DNA from: an uncultured Muribaculaceae bacterium
GTDB lineage: Bacteria > Bacteroidota > Bacteroidia > Bacteroidales > Muribaculaceae
Direction: 5' to 3'
Assembly (NCBI GenBank): GCA_958436175.1
Contig: CAUBJF010000008.1
Coordinates: 50,822-114,821, forward strand
DNA: 64,000 nucleotides
Shown here piece after piece: positions 34,642 through 43,450 of this stretch. Numbering within the stretch: the first letter of the stretch is position 1; the number at the start of each line of letters is the position of its first letter. Position numbers and translations under genes: made by a program. Under the pieces are notes generated by a model. The model ran no database searches. It saw nothing but the letters and a program-made list of their open reading frames with translations, and had not been told where the DNA came from.

Positions 34642-35835
34642 ATGGCACGACCGAAGAAAGTACAAAAGGTGAAAGAGCCTGTCCGCATCCGTCAGCGAAA
34701 GTTGGCTAACGGAAACATGAGCCTGTATCTCGATGTCTATGTAAAAGGAGTACGCAAGGTTGAATCTCTCGGATTGTACCTTGTTCCCGAATCGACACCG
34801 ATAGACCGCCAGCAGAACATCCATGCAAGACAGGTTGCCGAGAAAATCAAAGCCGAGCGCATCCTTGCACTGCAGAACCACGGTGTGCGCCAGTGGGACA
34901 AGGTGAAGCGGTCGTGTATAACGCTTGTGGATTTTCTGAAAGAGTATGAGCAGGAGAAATTCGGTTTTTCTACATCCACCCTCAAAGGCAGGCGTGACCT
35001 GCGGCTGAAAATCGAAACGTATCTAAAAGAAGCAAACTGTCCGGATATTGTCTTGGCAAACGTAGATGTGGATTTCTGCCGTGGCTTCATAGACTTTCTG
35101 CGCTATGCGAGGAATGCGGTGCGCAAGGACGGCAGTGTCATCAGCAACGGTGCGGCGCATCATCATCAGGCAGTTCTGAACGGTGCGCTGAACAAAGCCG
35201 TGCGTGACGGCATCCTGTCGGCAAATCCGCTGAAGTCCATAAGTTCAAAAGAGAAGTACCAGCCAACCGAAAGCATGAGGGAATACCTCACGTTGGAGGA
35301 AATGAAAGCGGCGATGGCTGCACCCTGCCCTCATGAGGATGTGAAACGTGCGTTCCTGTTCTCCTGTTTCACCGGGCTTCGCCTTAGCGATGTACGTTCA
35401 CTTACATGGGGAAAGATTGTCAAAGCCCCCGATGGCAAGACCTTATATATAAGAATAAAGATGCAGAAGACTCAAAAACTGGTAAACGTGCCGTTGTCAA
35501 AAGAGGCTGTCGATTGCCTGAATCCCAAAGAGAATCCCGATGAACCGATTTTTACCTTGCCGACAGGAACTTCTAACATTGAGCGCAATATTGAGAAGTG
35601 GATGCAGAACGCACATATAGACAAGCACATAACCTATCATTGCAGCCGCCATACCGCAGCTACCATGCTGCTGACACTCGGTGCGGACATATATACGACA
35701 TCGAAGTTGCTCGGTCATGCCAACGTGAACACGACCGCCATTTATGCAAAAATTGTGGATCAAAAGAAAGTGGAAACGGTCAATCTTGTTGATGACTTCT
35801 TTTCAAAACAACCGCAAATGGAGGGAAACAGATGA
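34642..35835 (+). CDS. Tyrosine recombinase (1)
   Basis: This 397-residue integrase has an N-terminal arm-binding domain (IRQRKLANGNMSLYLDVYVKG), a SAM-like core-binding domain and a C-terminal catalytic domain. The catalytic residues are Arg in FTGLRLSDVRSLTW, His-x-x-Arg in HCSRHTAATM, His in LLGHANVNTT and the nucleophile Tyr in AIYAKI. It is followed by a second recombinase with a 4-bp overlap (ATGA). Such tandem pairs are common in Bacteroides mobile elements, where both may be needed for integration and excision. Confidence 0.95.
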   Translation: MARPKKVQKVKEPVRIRQRKLANGNMSLYLDVYVKGVRKVESLGLYLVPESTPIDRQQNIHARQVAEKIKAERILALQNHGVRQWDKVKRSCITLVDFLKEYEQEKFGFSTSTLKGRRDLRLKIETYLKEANCPDIVLANVDVDFCRGFIDFLRYARNAVRKDGSVISNGAAHHHQAVLNGALNKAVRDGILSANPLKSISSKEKYQPTESMREYLTLEEMKAAMAAPCPHEDVKRAFLFSCFTGLRLSDVRSLTWGKIVKAPDGKTLYIRIKMQKTQKLVNVPLSKEAVDCLNPKENPDEPIFTLPTGTSNIERNIEKWMQNAHIDKHITYHCSRHTAATMLLTLGADIYTTSKLLGHANVNTTAIYAKIVDQKKVETVNLVDDFFSKQPQMEGNR

Positions 35836-36998
35836 AAATAACGATAAGGACACGGACATTGAAAACAGGAAGCCGCTCTATATACCTCGATTTCTATGAG
35901 AAGGGTAAAAGGTGGAGCGAGTACCTGAACCTGTTTCTTGTGCCGGACGATGCACCCGATGCAAGGCGGCTCAACGAGGCGACTATGGCAAAGGCGAATG
36001 AGATAAAGTCAAAGCGGATGCTCGGCATTGACGAGGACGAAACGGAAGCAAATAATGGCAATTCAAAGCAACTGCCCAAACGGATTTTTGCGGATTGGCT
36101 TGACAGCCATATTGAGGGGATTAGACGCAATCCGTCCTATTCCCCGGCAACGTACCGCAATTACCGCTCCTGTGCCAATATAATAAAGGAGTATCTGAAA
36201 CACCGCCGCAGACCCCGCTTCCTGATGTCGAAAATTGACAAGAAATTTATTGTGGGACTGCTTGACTTCATGAAGAACACCTACAAGAACACCAAATCGC
36301 CCGACAATCCCAAAGAGTTGTCGCTACACACGCTGCATCTACACCAGAGTACACTGGTACGAATGCTCAATGTGGCGGTAAAAGAGGGGGTGATGGATAA
36401 AAATCCTTTCTATGCTTTGGGCAGGCACGAGCGGATAGCCAAGCAACAGTCCGAAAGGGATTATCTCACAAAAGAGGAACTGCTTGCGCTTATCGAGGCT
36501 CCGGCAACCAATGAGACCACCAAACGGGCATTCCTGTTCTGCTGCTTTACCGGATTGCGGTATAGCGATGTTTCCGTACTGACATGGAGGAATATAAAAC
36601 AGGTCAATGGTGGACTGGTTGTTTCAATCCAAGCCATGCAAAAGACAGGGAAACAGGTAACGATACCCTTGAACCAGTCTGCGTTGAAATGGTTGCCGGA
36701 CAGAAATGGCTGCAAGCCGGGACAAAAGGTCTTTGATATGACCTGCCTTAGTGCCTGCGACAGATGTCTTAAAAAGATGGCTGCTGCCGCAGGGATAGAA
36801 AAGAATGTCAGTTTCCATACCAGCAGGCACACGATGGCTACACTGTCATTGGCTGCCGGGGGCGACTTATACACGGTCGGCAAGTTGCTCGGACACACGA
36901 GTATAAATTCAACACAAGTCTATGCAGATGTAGTTATGGAAACTAAAATAGAAGCCGTCAACAGGATTACAGACTTCTTCTCAAACCGAGAAGGCTAA
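35832..36998 (+). CDS. Tyrosine recombinase (2)
   Basis: This 388-residue second integrase has the same architecture. Its catalytic residues lie in FTGLRYSDVSVLTW, HTSRHTMATLSL, LLGHTSINST and QVYADV. It starts inside the end of the first recombinase, so the pair are co-translated. The end overlaps the convergent AraC-type gene by 18 bp. It probably forms a heterotetramer or acts at different arm sites together with the first enzyme; this is inference. Confidence 0.95.
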   Translation: MKITIRTRTLKTGSRSIYLDFYEKGKRWSEYLNLFLVPDDAPDARRLNEATMAKANEIKSKRMLGIDEDETEANNGNSKQLPKRIFADWLDSHIEGIRRNPSYSPATYRNYRSCANIIKEYLKHRRRPRFLMSKIDKKFIVGLLDFMKNTYKNTKSPDNPKELSLHTLHLHQSTLVRMLNVAVKEGVMDKNPFYALGRHERIAKQQSERDYLTKEELLALIEAPATNETTKRAFLFCCFTGLRYSDVSVLTWRNIKQVNGGLVVSIQAMQKTGKQVTIPLNQSALKWLPDRNGCKPGQKVFDMTCLSACDRCLKKMAAAAGIEKNVSFHTSRHTMATLSLAAGGDLYTVGKLLGHTSINSTQVYADVVMETKIEAVNRITDFFSNREG

Positions 36999-37892
36999 CT
37001 TGATGTTCTCGCAATACTCTTTCGGGCTTTGCCCAGTCTCTTTCTTGAACATTCGGCTAAAATGTTGCGGATATTCAAATCCCAATTTATATGCCACTTG
37101 CGCAATGGTAGCACCCGTTGCCAGTTCGTTTTTTGCCTGTTGGATAACGTATTGGCGAATATGGTTACTTGCTGTGTCGTCCGTAGCCTTCTTTATCAGG
37201 TCTCCGAAATAGTTGGGCGACATGCAGAGCTTGTCGGCGCAGTATTGCACTGTGGGCAAACCGAGTGTAAGCTGCCGCTTCTCGTCGAAATAATCGTGCA
37301 ATAGAGTGTTGAACTTCATCAGCACATCCGAGTTTTCCAACTTCCTCGTAATGAACTGGCGGTTGTAGAAACGCATACAGTAATTGAGCAAAAGACCTAT
37401 ATATTCCACTATAATACGGTCTTGCAGAGTATCGCGATTGTTCGCTAACTCGTTCTTTATCTGCCGCATTAGCATTACAAAAACATCACGTTCTTCATCC
37501 GTCATGTGCAGTGCTTCGTTGATTCGGTATTCAAAGAAAGTACATTCTTTAATAGTTTTCTCTAACGGAGTACCACGCAACAAGTCGGGATGGAACAGTA
37601 ATGCCCAACCATCCAGATTTATTCGTTCGCCGTTGTCCTCCTTGCCGCCTACTTGTCCGGGAGCCACACAGATGAGCGTGCCGCCCGTATAGTCGTATTT
37701 ACCGCAACCGTAGGTCAGTTCCACTGGCAGGTGCTCGTGCATGAACATACCGTACACGTTGTAGCTGTTCAGGCTATGGCGGATGGGCGATACCTCTGCA
37801 AAATCAATGACGCTGACTAACGGATGCCTGTCTACCTGTCCAAGATATCGGCTATAGTCGCCGGTATTCCTTACTTTATATATTTTGCTCAT
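36981..37892 (-). CDS. AraC-family transcription regulator
   Basis: This 303-residue protein has a cupin-like N-terminal sensor (about 30-170) and a C-terminal AraC HTH with YKLGFEYPQHFSRMFKKETG and SPKEYCENIK. It is divergently transcribed from the redox operon, with a 163-bp shared upstream region, so it most likely regulates that operon. The ligand may be a quinone, aldehyde or electrophile, since related regulators of reductase genes respond to such stress; no ligand can be read from sequence. Confidence 0.92.
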   Translation of the reverse strand: MSKIYKVRNTGDYSRYLGQVDRHPLVSVIDFAEVSPIRHSLNSYNVYGMFMHEHLPVELTYGCGKYDYTGGTLICVAPGQVGGKEDNGERINLDGWALLFHPDLLRGTPLEKTIKECTFFEYRINEALHMTDEERDVFVMLMRQIKNELANNRDTLQDRIIVEYIGLLLNYCMRFYNRQFITRKLENSDVLMKFNTLLHDYFDEKRQLTLGLPTVQYCADKLCMSPNYFGDLIKKATDDTASNHIRQYVIQQAKNELATGATIAQVAYKLGFEYPQHFSRMFKKETGQSPKEYCENIKLAFSV

Positions 37893-38025
37893 AATATGTT
37901 ATCTCCCTAAATAATAAACGCAAAAATAGCGATTTTATTGCTGAATAGACAGATGTATTCTCTAAAATCTGTAAAATTGGTATGAACATCCCATTTATCG
38001 TCACGTCCGTCATGCTATATCGTTA

Positions 38026-38033
38026 TAATTTTG
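38026..38033 (+). promoter_or_regulatory. -7 box for the redox operon
   Basis: TAATTTTG, within the same 18-bp sequence (TAATTTTGCAGCGTAAAA) as the recombinase promoter at 34573. It lies 22 bp before the ATG at 38056. Confidence 0.6.
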
Positions 38034-38055
38034 CAGCGTAAAACAATGAGATTAT

Positions 38056-38706
38056 ATGGACAGAAGAAAATTCATCAAAACTGTTGGGATGACTGCTGGA
38101 GCGACGTTGTTCTCCGGATTAGGATTGGCCGGGACGACTGAATTGTTTAATGATAAAACAAATTATAAAATGAAAATTGTAGTATTGACTGGAAGTCCGC
38201 GCCGTAATGGGAACACCAACTATCTGGCAGGACAATTCATCAAGGGAGCGGAAGAAGCCGGACATGAGGTGTTCCGTTTTGATTGCGCCCAACATAAGGT
38301 ATCGCCCTGTATTGCCTGCAACCGTTGCGGCATGAACGGGCAGTGTGTGTTCGATGATGACTTTGCGGAACTGCGTCCGCATCTTGTAGCTGCCGACGTT
38401 GTTGTTTTCGCCACGCCGATGTATTACTTCGGTTTCTCCGCACAGCTAAAAACAGTCATAGACCGTTTCTATGCAATCAACGGACAAATCAAAGGTGTTT
38501 CCAAACGTTCAGTGTTCCTTATGGCATACGCCAATACCGACCCTAAAGAGGCAGAGCCGATGATTTCGCATTACCATACGTTGCTACACTATCTGGACTG
38601 GAAAGACAGCGGTATGGTGGTGGCACCGGGGATGTGGCCGACAGGTGCAGTGAACAATACGGAATACAGTCGTAGGGCATACGAATTGGGACGTAATATA
38701 AAATAG
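38056..38706 (+). CDS. Tat-exported NADPH-dependent FMN reductase-like protein
   Basis: This 216-residue flavoprotein starts with DRRKFIKTVGMTAGATLFSG, a twin-arginine signal. It then has the FMN-binding phosphate loop LTGSPRRNGNTNYLA, a CIACNRCGMNGQC cluster-like Cys motif, and ATPMYYFGFSAQLKTVIDRF, as in the iron-sulfur flavoprotein and NAD(P)H quinone reductase families. The Tat signal implies export of the folded flavoprotein. It is the first gene of the cargo operon, probably reducing quinones or flavin-dependent substrates in the periplasm. A 44-residue N-terminal extension before the flavodoxin start is the signal. Confidence 0.9.
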   Translation: MDRRKFIKTVGMTAGATLFSGLGLAGTTELFNDKTNYKMKIVVLTGSPRRNGNTNYLAGQFIKGAEEAGHEVFRFDCAQHKVSPCIACNRCGMNGQCVFDDDFAELRPHLVAADVVVFATPMYYFGFSAQLKTVIDRFYAINGQIKGVSKRSVFLMAYANTDPKEAEPMISHYHTLLHYLDWKDSGMVVAPGMWPTGAVNNTEYSRRAYELGRNIK

Positions 38707-38712
38707 GTGACG

Positions 38713-38943
38713 ATGAAACATGATACGAATATCCCAATGGAACTATATGAAGACGATGCCGTATGTTACATCGCAAGCCGCTACCATGTCAGCACGCAGG
38801 AAGCCATAAGAGGTTTCCTCGTACAAAGCGGCATGGTTCATGGTGAAATGTCTGATTTTCATTTGGAAGACAATGAGATAGAAATCATGAAAGGACTGAT
38901 GGACGCATATAGTTCAGCGAATGTAAAGAACGTAAATACATAG
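38713..38943 (+). CDS. Small unknown protein in the redox operon
   Basis: The 76-residue protein begins MKHDTNIPMELYEDDAVCYI and contains SRYHVSTQEAIRGFL. It lacks a signal peptide and membrane segments. I recognise it only as a small conserved type seen near oxidoreductases in this group; no function is known. A GTG codon 6 bp upstream could also start it. It lies 6 bp after the flavin reductase stop and 1 bp before the aldo/keto reductase start. Confidence 0.65.
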   Translation: MKHDTNIPMELYEDDAVCYIASRYHVSTQEAIRGFLVQSGMVHGEMSDFHLEDNEIEIMKGLMDAYSSANVKNVNT

Positions 38944-38944
38944 A

Positions 38945-40075
38945 ATGATGGACAGAAGAAGTTTTTTGAAAAGGTCATCGGTGGCTGCATTGCTGGCAGT
39001 CAGTGAATGGAGCGGATTGACGAAGGCTTTTGCGCAATCCGAAAGTAACAATAGTAAAGGAAAGGCTATGGCAAATAGTGAAAAGAGAAACAACATGGAA
39101 CATCGCAGGCTTGGCGGCATGGATGTGTCCGCCATCGGGCTGGGGTGTCTGCCAATGGTAGGCTACTATGGTGGCAAGTATGAGAAGAAGGACATGATTG
39201 CCCTCATCCGCCGGGCTTACGAACAGGGAGTGACGTTCTTCGATACGGCGGAAGTGTATGGACCGTACACCAGTGAGGAATGGGTGGGCGAAGCCTTGCA
39301 ACCCGTGCGCGACAAAGTGAAAATAGGGACTAAGTTCGGTTTCGGAGTGGAGGAAGGCAAGCCGACCACACTCAACAGCCGTCCCGACCATATCCGCCGT
39401 GCCGTGGAAGGCTCGTTGCGCCGCCTGCGTACCGACCATATCGACCTGCTTTATCAGCACCGTGTGGATCCACAAGTACCTATGGAGGAAGTGGCGGAAA
39501 CGGTTAAACAACTTATGCAGGAAGGGAAAGTGTTACATTGGGGATTGTCGGAGGCGAGCGCACGTTCCATCCGTCGCGCCCATGCCGTATGTCCGCTTTC
39601 TGCGGTACAGAGCGAGTATGCCATCTGGTGGCGTGAGTCTGAGACGAAAATCTTCCCCACGCTGGAAGAACTGGGCATCGGTTTCGTACCCTATTGCCCG
39701 TTGGGACGTGCCTTCCTCACAGGCGTAATCAACGAGGACAGCCGTTTCAAGCAGGGTGATCGCCGCTGGAACCTGCCACAGTTCACACCCGAAGCTTTGA
39801 AGCACAACATGCCGCTCGTCGCCCTTGTCCGCAAATGGGCGGAGCGCAAAGGCATTACCCCGGCACAGTTTGCCCTCGTATGGATGCTTTCTCGCAAGTC
39901 ATGGATTGCCCCGATACCCGGCACGACCAATCCCGCACATCTTGATGATTTCCTCGGTGCAGCCACCGTCCGGCTCACGCCCTACGAAATGGAAGAGTTC
40001 GACAAGGAGTATGCGCGGATAGACCTTATGGGACACCGTGCCGACCCGTTCACAGAAAGCCAGATTGACAAATAA
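38945..40075 (+). CDS. Tat-exported aldo/keto reductase
   Basis: This 376-residue protein begins DRRSFLKRSSVAALLA, a twin-arginine signal, followed by an aldo/keto reductase barrel that starts at about residue 50 (MEHRRLGGMDVSAIGLGCLP). The catalytic tetrad is visible: Asp in FFDTAEVYGPY, Tyr in the same motif, Lys in KIGTKFGFG and His in YQHRVDP. The NADP-binding end includes IPGTTNPAHLDDFLGA. Export of an NADPH enzyme is odd, since the cofactor must be carried in by the folded protein. Two ATG codons (38945, 38948) could serve as start. Confidence 0.93.
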   Translation: MMDRRSFLKRSSVAALLAVSEWSGLTKAFAQSESNNSKGKAMANSEKRNNMEHRRLGGMDVSAIGLGCLPMVGYYGGKYEKKDMIALIRRAYEQGVTFFDTAEVYGPYTSEEWVGEALQPVRDKVKIGTKFGFGVEEGKPTTLNSRPDHIRRAVEGSLRRLRTDHIDLLYQHRVDPQVPMEEVAETVKQLMQEGKVLHWGLSEASARSIRRAHAVCPLSAVQSEYAIWWRESETKIFPTLEELGIGFVPYCPLGRAFLTGVINEDSRFKQGDRRWNLPQFTPEALKHNMPLVALVRKWAERKGITPAQFALVWMLSRKSWIAPIPGTTNPAHLDDFLGAATVRLTPYEMEEFDKEYARIDLMGHRADPFTESQIDK

Positions 40076-40087
40076 AGACAGCAGATT

Positions 40088-40939
40088 ATGGACTATTTGA
40101 CATTGAACAATGGGATAAAGATGCCGATGCAAGGTTTCGGTGTCTTTCAAGTACCAGATGCCGACATCTGCGAACAGGCGGTCACCGAAGCCCTGTCAGT
40201 CGGCTATCGGCTTATCGACACAGCATCGGTTTACGGGAATGAACAGGCCGTTGGAACCGCCATACGCAAAAGCGGCATTCCACGTGAGGAGCTGTTCATT
40301 ACAACGAAAGCATGGATTCCGGAAATGGGATATGACAGTACGCTGCGTGCTTTCGATGCCTCACTCTCACGATTGGGACTGGAATATCTTGACCTCTACC
40401 TTATTCACATGCCATTCGGAGATTACTACGGGGCATGGCGCGCCATGGAAGAACTCTATAACGCCGGACGTGTCCGCGCCATCGGGGTATGTAACTTTGA
40501 GCCGGACAGGTTGATGGACTTGTGCCACAACGCAAAAGTCATTCCTGCTGTCAATCAGGTAGAGATTCATCCTTATACGCAGCAGACCGAAGCCATAAGA
40601 ATAATGCAGTCGCTCGGCATACAAGCCGAAGCATGGGGACCGTTGGCGGAAGGAAGAAACGGACTGTTTACAAATGTTGTCCTGTCAGCTATCGGACGGA
40701 AATACGGAAAAACAGCAGCACAGGTCGTATTGCGGTGGCTTCAGCAACGCGGAGTGGTTGCCATTCCAAAATCCGTACATAAAGAGCGCATGATAGAAAA
40801 TCTCAATGTCGGGGACTTTGCTTTGACAGAAGATGATATGATGGCAATCGCTGCCATGAATACGGGCAAGAGTTTGATTCTTGACCTTCATTCTACTGCG
40901 GAGGTTGAGAGATTATATGGTATAGAATGTAAAAACTAA
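40088..40939 (+). CDS. Aldo/keto reductase
   Basis: This 283-residue cytosolic aldo/keto reductase opens YLTLNNGIKMPMQGFGVFQV. The catalytic residues lie in LIDTASVYGNEQAVG (Asp and Tyr), FITTKAWIPE (Lys) and YLIHMPFGDYYGAW (His). The C-terminal IPKSVHKERMIENLNV contacts NADPH phosphate. It resembles 2,5-diketogluconate reductase-type enzymes that detoxify aldehydes or dicarbonyls. Unlike the previous gene it has no export signal. Confidence 0.94.
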   Translation: MDYLTLNNGIKMPMQGFGVFQVPDADICEQAVTEALSVGYRLIDTASVYGNEQAVGTAIRKSGIPREELFITTKAWIPEMGYDSTLRAFDASLSRLGLEYLDLYLIHMPFGDYYGAWRAMEELYNAGRVRAIGVCNFEPDRLMDLCHNAKVIPAVNQVEIHPYTQQTEAIRIMQSLGIQAEAWGPLAEGRNGLFTNVVLSAIGRKYGKTAAQVVLRWLQQRGVVAIPKSVHKERMIENLNVGDFALTEDDMMAIAAMNTGKSLILDLHSTAEVERLYGIECKN

Positions 40940-40943
40940 AAAT

Positions 40944-41444
40944 ATGAAGGTATTATTATTGATTCCGTTTCTGTCGCTTGCAGTTCTTTCAATGGCGGCT
41001 TGCGGAGGTAGTGATGAGGAAACGTTGCCCTCCATACAACCAACACCTACGCAACCGGATGAGGATGAAGAGAGTGGAACAGCTACATCCATGAAAATGA
41101 ATATCATAGTAGGCGACCGGACAATTACTGCAACAATGGAAGACAATGCTGCCGCACAGGATTTTCTTTCCCGTCTGCCGTTGGAAGTGATGTTGAATGA
41201 CTTCAACAATACGACAGAGAAAATATTTTATCCCAATCCTGCATTGACGGTTAAGGGAGTGACACGCGGTTGCGCTCCATCACCCGGAGACATTACAATT
41301 TATGTGCCGTGGGGCAACGTGGCGATTTTCTGCAAGAGCTGGTCGCATAGCAATGACCTGATTAAAATTGGGCATATTGACGACAATGGGATTGAGGCTC
41401 TGAGCATCGAAGGCGATATAACTGTAAAATTTGAAAGGCAATAA
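40944..41444 (+). CDS. Cyclophilin-like fold lipoprotein
   Basis: The 166-residue protein has a lipoprotein signal ending SMAAC near residue 20 and an acidic Pro- and Glu-rich linker. The C-terminal domain (about 50-166) includes MNIIVGDRTITATMEDNAAAQDFLSRLP and a GDITIYVPWGNVAIFC segment. This matches the cyclophilin-like DUF family that is often found with flavodoxins and aldo/keto reductases. It is probably anchored in the membrane and faces the periplasm. It lacks the catalytic Arg of classic peptidyl-prolyl isomerases as far as I can see, so isomerase activity is uncertain. Confidence 0.8.
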   Translation: MKVLLLIPFLSLAVLSMAACGGSDEETLPSIQPTPTQPDEDEESGTATSMKMNIIVGDRTITATMEDNAAAQDFLSRLPLEVMLNDFNNTTEKIFYPNPALTVKGVTRGCAPSPGDITIYVPWGNVAIFCKSWSHSNDLIKIGHIDDNGIEALSIEGDITVKFERQ

Positions 41445-41446
41445 AT

Positions 41447-42013
41447 ATGACGACAGAAGATTTCAAGGTATACGTCAAGACGGGAAATCCTCTTGATACA
41501 GAGGAAATTCACCGTTTCATGGATGACATGAGCGACAAGGCTCGGCGCATCACGTTCCGGCTGAATGCCGTCTACCACACGCCGGACGAAGTGCGCGGAC
41601 TGCTTTCCGAGTTGTTCGGCTATAAAGTGCCGCAGACGCTCCGCGTGTTTCCACCGTTCTACACGGATTTCGGAAAGAACATCACCGTGGGCGAAGGCGT
41701 GTTCGTCAACGCCTGCTGCCATTTCCAAGACCACGGCGGAGTGACTATCGGCAACGGATGCCAGATTGGGCATAATGTGATCTTTGCCACGCTGAACCAT
41801 GAGCTGGCTCCCGAAAGGCGGAAGAAAACTTATCCCGCGCCTATCGTATTGGGCAGGAACGTATGGGTAGGCTCCAACACCACCATCTTGCAAGGCGTTA
41901 CCATCGGCGACAATGCCGTTGTTGCGGCAGGCGCAGTCGTCACGAAAGACGTAGCGGCAAACACGATGGTGGGCGGTGTCCCGGCACGGTTTATCAAACG
42001 CATTGAAGATTAG
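41447..42013 (+). CDS. Sugar O-acetyltransferase (LacA/Maa-like)
   Basis: This 188-residue enzyme has the left-handed beta-helix hexapeptide repeats (GEGVFVNACCHFQDHGGVTI, GNGCQIGHNVIFATLNHEL, GRNVWVGSNTTILQGVTI, GDNAVVAAGAVVTKDV). The catalytic His is in ATLNHEL. It transfers acetyl groups from acetyl-CoA to a sugar hydroxyl or similar acceptor. The N-terminus is slightly unusual (TTEDFKVYVKTGNPLDTEEI). Why a sugar acetyltransferase travels with redox genes is not clear; it starts 2 bp after the lipoprotein gene. Confidence 0.93.
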   Translation: MTTEDFKVYVKTGNPLDTEEIHRFMDDMSDKARRITFRLNAVYHTPDEVRGLLSELFGYKVPQTLRVFPPFYTDFGKNITVGEGVFVNACCHFQDHGGVTIGNGCQIGHNVIFATLNHELAPERRKKTYPAPIVLGRNVWVGSNTTILQGVTIGDNAVVAAGAVVTKDVAANTMVGGVPARFIKRIED

Positions 42014-42018
42014 CAAGT

Positions 42019-43008
42019 ATGAAACATTTATCTATTCTGTCCTTGTTGCTTATGCTGGCATTCTGCACGACTGCCGCATCAGCGCAGGGACAACAAAACG
42101 AAACGATTATGGACAAGAAGAGCATCGGGAGCCTGCTGGCTCTTTATCCGAAGCCGCTGACGGTTGTCGGCGCGGAGGTGGGCGGTAAGGTGAATTGGCT
42201 CATCGTAGGACATACGGGCATCATAGGGCATGACCGCATCCTTGTGAGCATGAGCAAGAGCCACTACACCAATCAAGGAATCAGAGAATCGAAGAAACTT
42301 TCCATCAATCTTGTAAGCCGTGAGATGCTGCCGAAAGCCGACTATGTGGGCAGTGTAAGCGGTGCTTCGGTGGATAAGTCACAGGTATTCGCCTATCATT
42401 GGGGCAAGAATGGTACACCCGTAATTGATGCCTCACCATTGACGATGGAGTGCAACGTGGTGGACATCTTTGAGACGGACGGCTTCGACAATTTCATCTG
42501 TTCCGTAACGAACACTTACGCCACCCCTGATGTACTTGATAACGACGGCAAATTGGATTATACGAAACTGAAACCTGTTTTGTTCGAGTTCCCGACATAC
42601 TCTTATCTTGCTACGGGAGAGGTAATCGGCAAATGCCTAAATCTGGACAAACAGCCGGGAATGTGCGCCAAGCAACCAATGTCTGTCGATGAAATCGTAC
42701 GCCTGTCTAAGATAGAGGTTTATCCGCAGTTCCTTGACGAATACATGAAATATGCTGTTAAGGTGGGCGAAATCTCGCTGCGCACAGAACCGGGCGTATT
42801 AACCATGTATGCAGTCAGCGAGAAAGAGAATCCCTGCATGGTAACTATTCTTGAAACATACGCGAGCCGTGAAGCATACGAAAAGCACATCGCATCGAAA
42901 CACTTCCAAAAGTACAAGCAGGGGACGCTGCACATGGTCAAGTTGTTGGTACTGTCCGACCAGATGCCGCTCAATCCTGCAAACCGAATCAATAATTTCA
43001 TCCAATAA
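42019..43008 (+). CDS. Exported flavin reductase fused to an antibiotic-monooxygenase-like domain
   Basis: The 329-residue protein has a signal peptide (residues 1-22, ending near ASAQ). A flavin reductase-like FMN-binding domain follows (LLALYPKPLTVVGAEVGGKV through CVVDIF-like strands to about residue 225). A C-terminal ABM-type (antibiotic biosynthesis monooxygenase) ferredoxin-fold domain covers about residues 235-320 with TMYAVSEKENPCMVTILETY and EAYEKHIASKHFQKY. The fusion suggests one protein that both reduces flavin and handles a small organic substrate in the periplasm. The operon context supports detoxification of quinones or reactive carbonyls. Confidence 0.85.
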   Translation: MKHLSILSLLLMLAFCTTAASAQGQQNETIMDKKSIGSLLALYPKPLTVVGAEVGGKVNWLIVGHTGIIGHDRILVSMSKSHYTNQGIRESKKLSINLVSREMLPKADYVGSVSGASVDKSQVFAYHWGKNGTPVIDASPLTMECNVVDIFETDGFDNFICSVTNTYATPDVLDNDGKLDYTKLKPVLFEFPTYSYLATGEVIGKCLNLDKQPGMCAKQPMSVDEIVRLSKIEVYPQFLDEYMKYAVKVGEISLRTEPGVLTMYAVSEKENPCMVTILETYASREAYEKHIASKHFQKYKQGTLHMVKLLVLSDQMPLNPANRINNFIQ

Positions 43009-43013
43009 AAATC

Positions 43014-43427
43014 ATGAACAGAATCATTTTAATTTCAGTATTTACAATTTTAACAATCAATGTTATGGCACAGGAAAAAGTAGTACAGACAGCAGGAAGA
43101 GACCAATTAGGAGACTTCGCCCCCAAGTTCGCAGAACTCAATGATGACATTCTCTTCGGAGAGGTGTGGAGCCGGACTGACAAACTCAGTCTGCGAGACC
43201 GCAGTCTGGTGACAATCACATCGCTCATCAGTCAGGGCATCACGGACAATTCACTTTCCTATCATTTGCAGACAGCAAAGAAAAACGGGATTACTCGCAC
43301 GGAGATAGCCGAAATTATCACGCATATCGGTTTCTATGCCGGTTGGCCGAAAGTATGGGCTGCGTTCAATCAGGCAAAAGCGATATGGACGGAAGATGAT
43401 GCCAAGCAGCAAGATGGCAAGAAGTGA
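43014..43427 (+). CDS. Exported carboxymuconolactone decarboxylase-family protein
   Basis: The 137-residue protein has a short signal peptide (to about NVMAQ) and a CMD helical fold. Visible features are LSLRDRSLVTITSLISQGIT, then SLSYHLQTAKKNGITRTEIAEIITHI and GWPKVWAAFNQAK. The CxxC or CxxxH redox motif of AhpD-like members is absent: the site reads SLSYHL, keeping His but not Cys. So it is not a classical peroxidase partner. It is co-transcribed 5 bp after the flavin reductase fusion and probably shares its substrate. Confidence 0.88.
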   Translation: MNRIILISVFTILTINVMAQEKVVQTAGRDQLGDFAPKFAELNDDILFGEVWSRTDKLSLRDRSLVTITSLISQGITDNSLSYHLQTAKKNGITRTEIAEIITHIGFYAGWPKVWAAFNQAKAIWTEDDAKQQDGKK

Positions 43428-43450
43428 CAACCCAATAAAAAACAAAGAGC

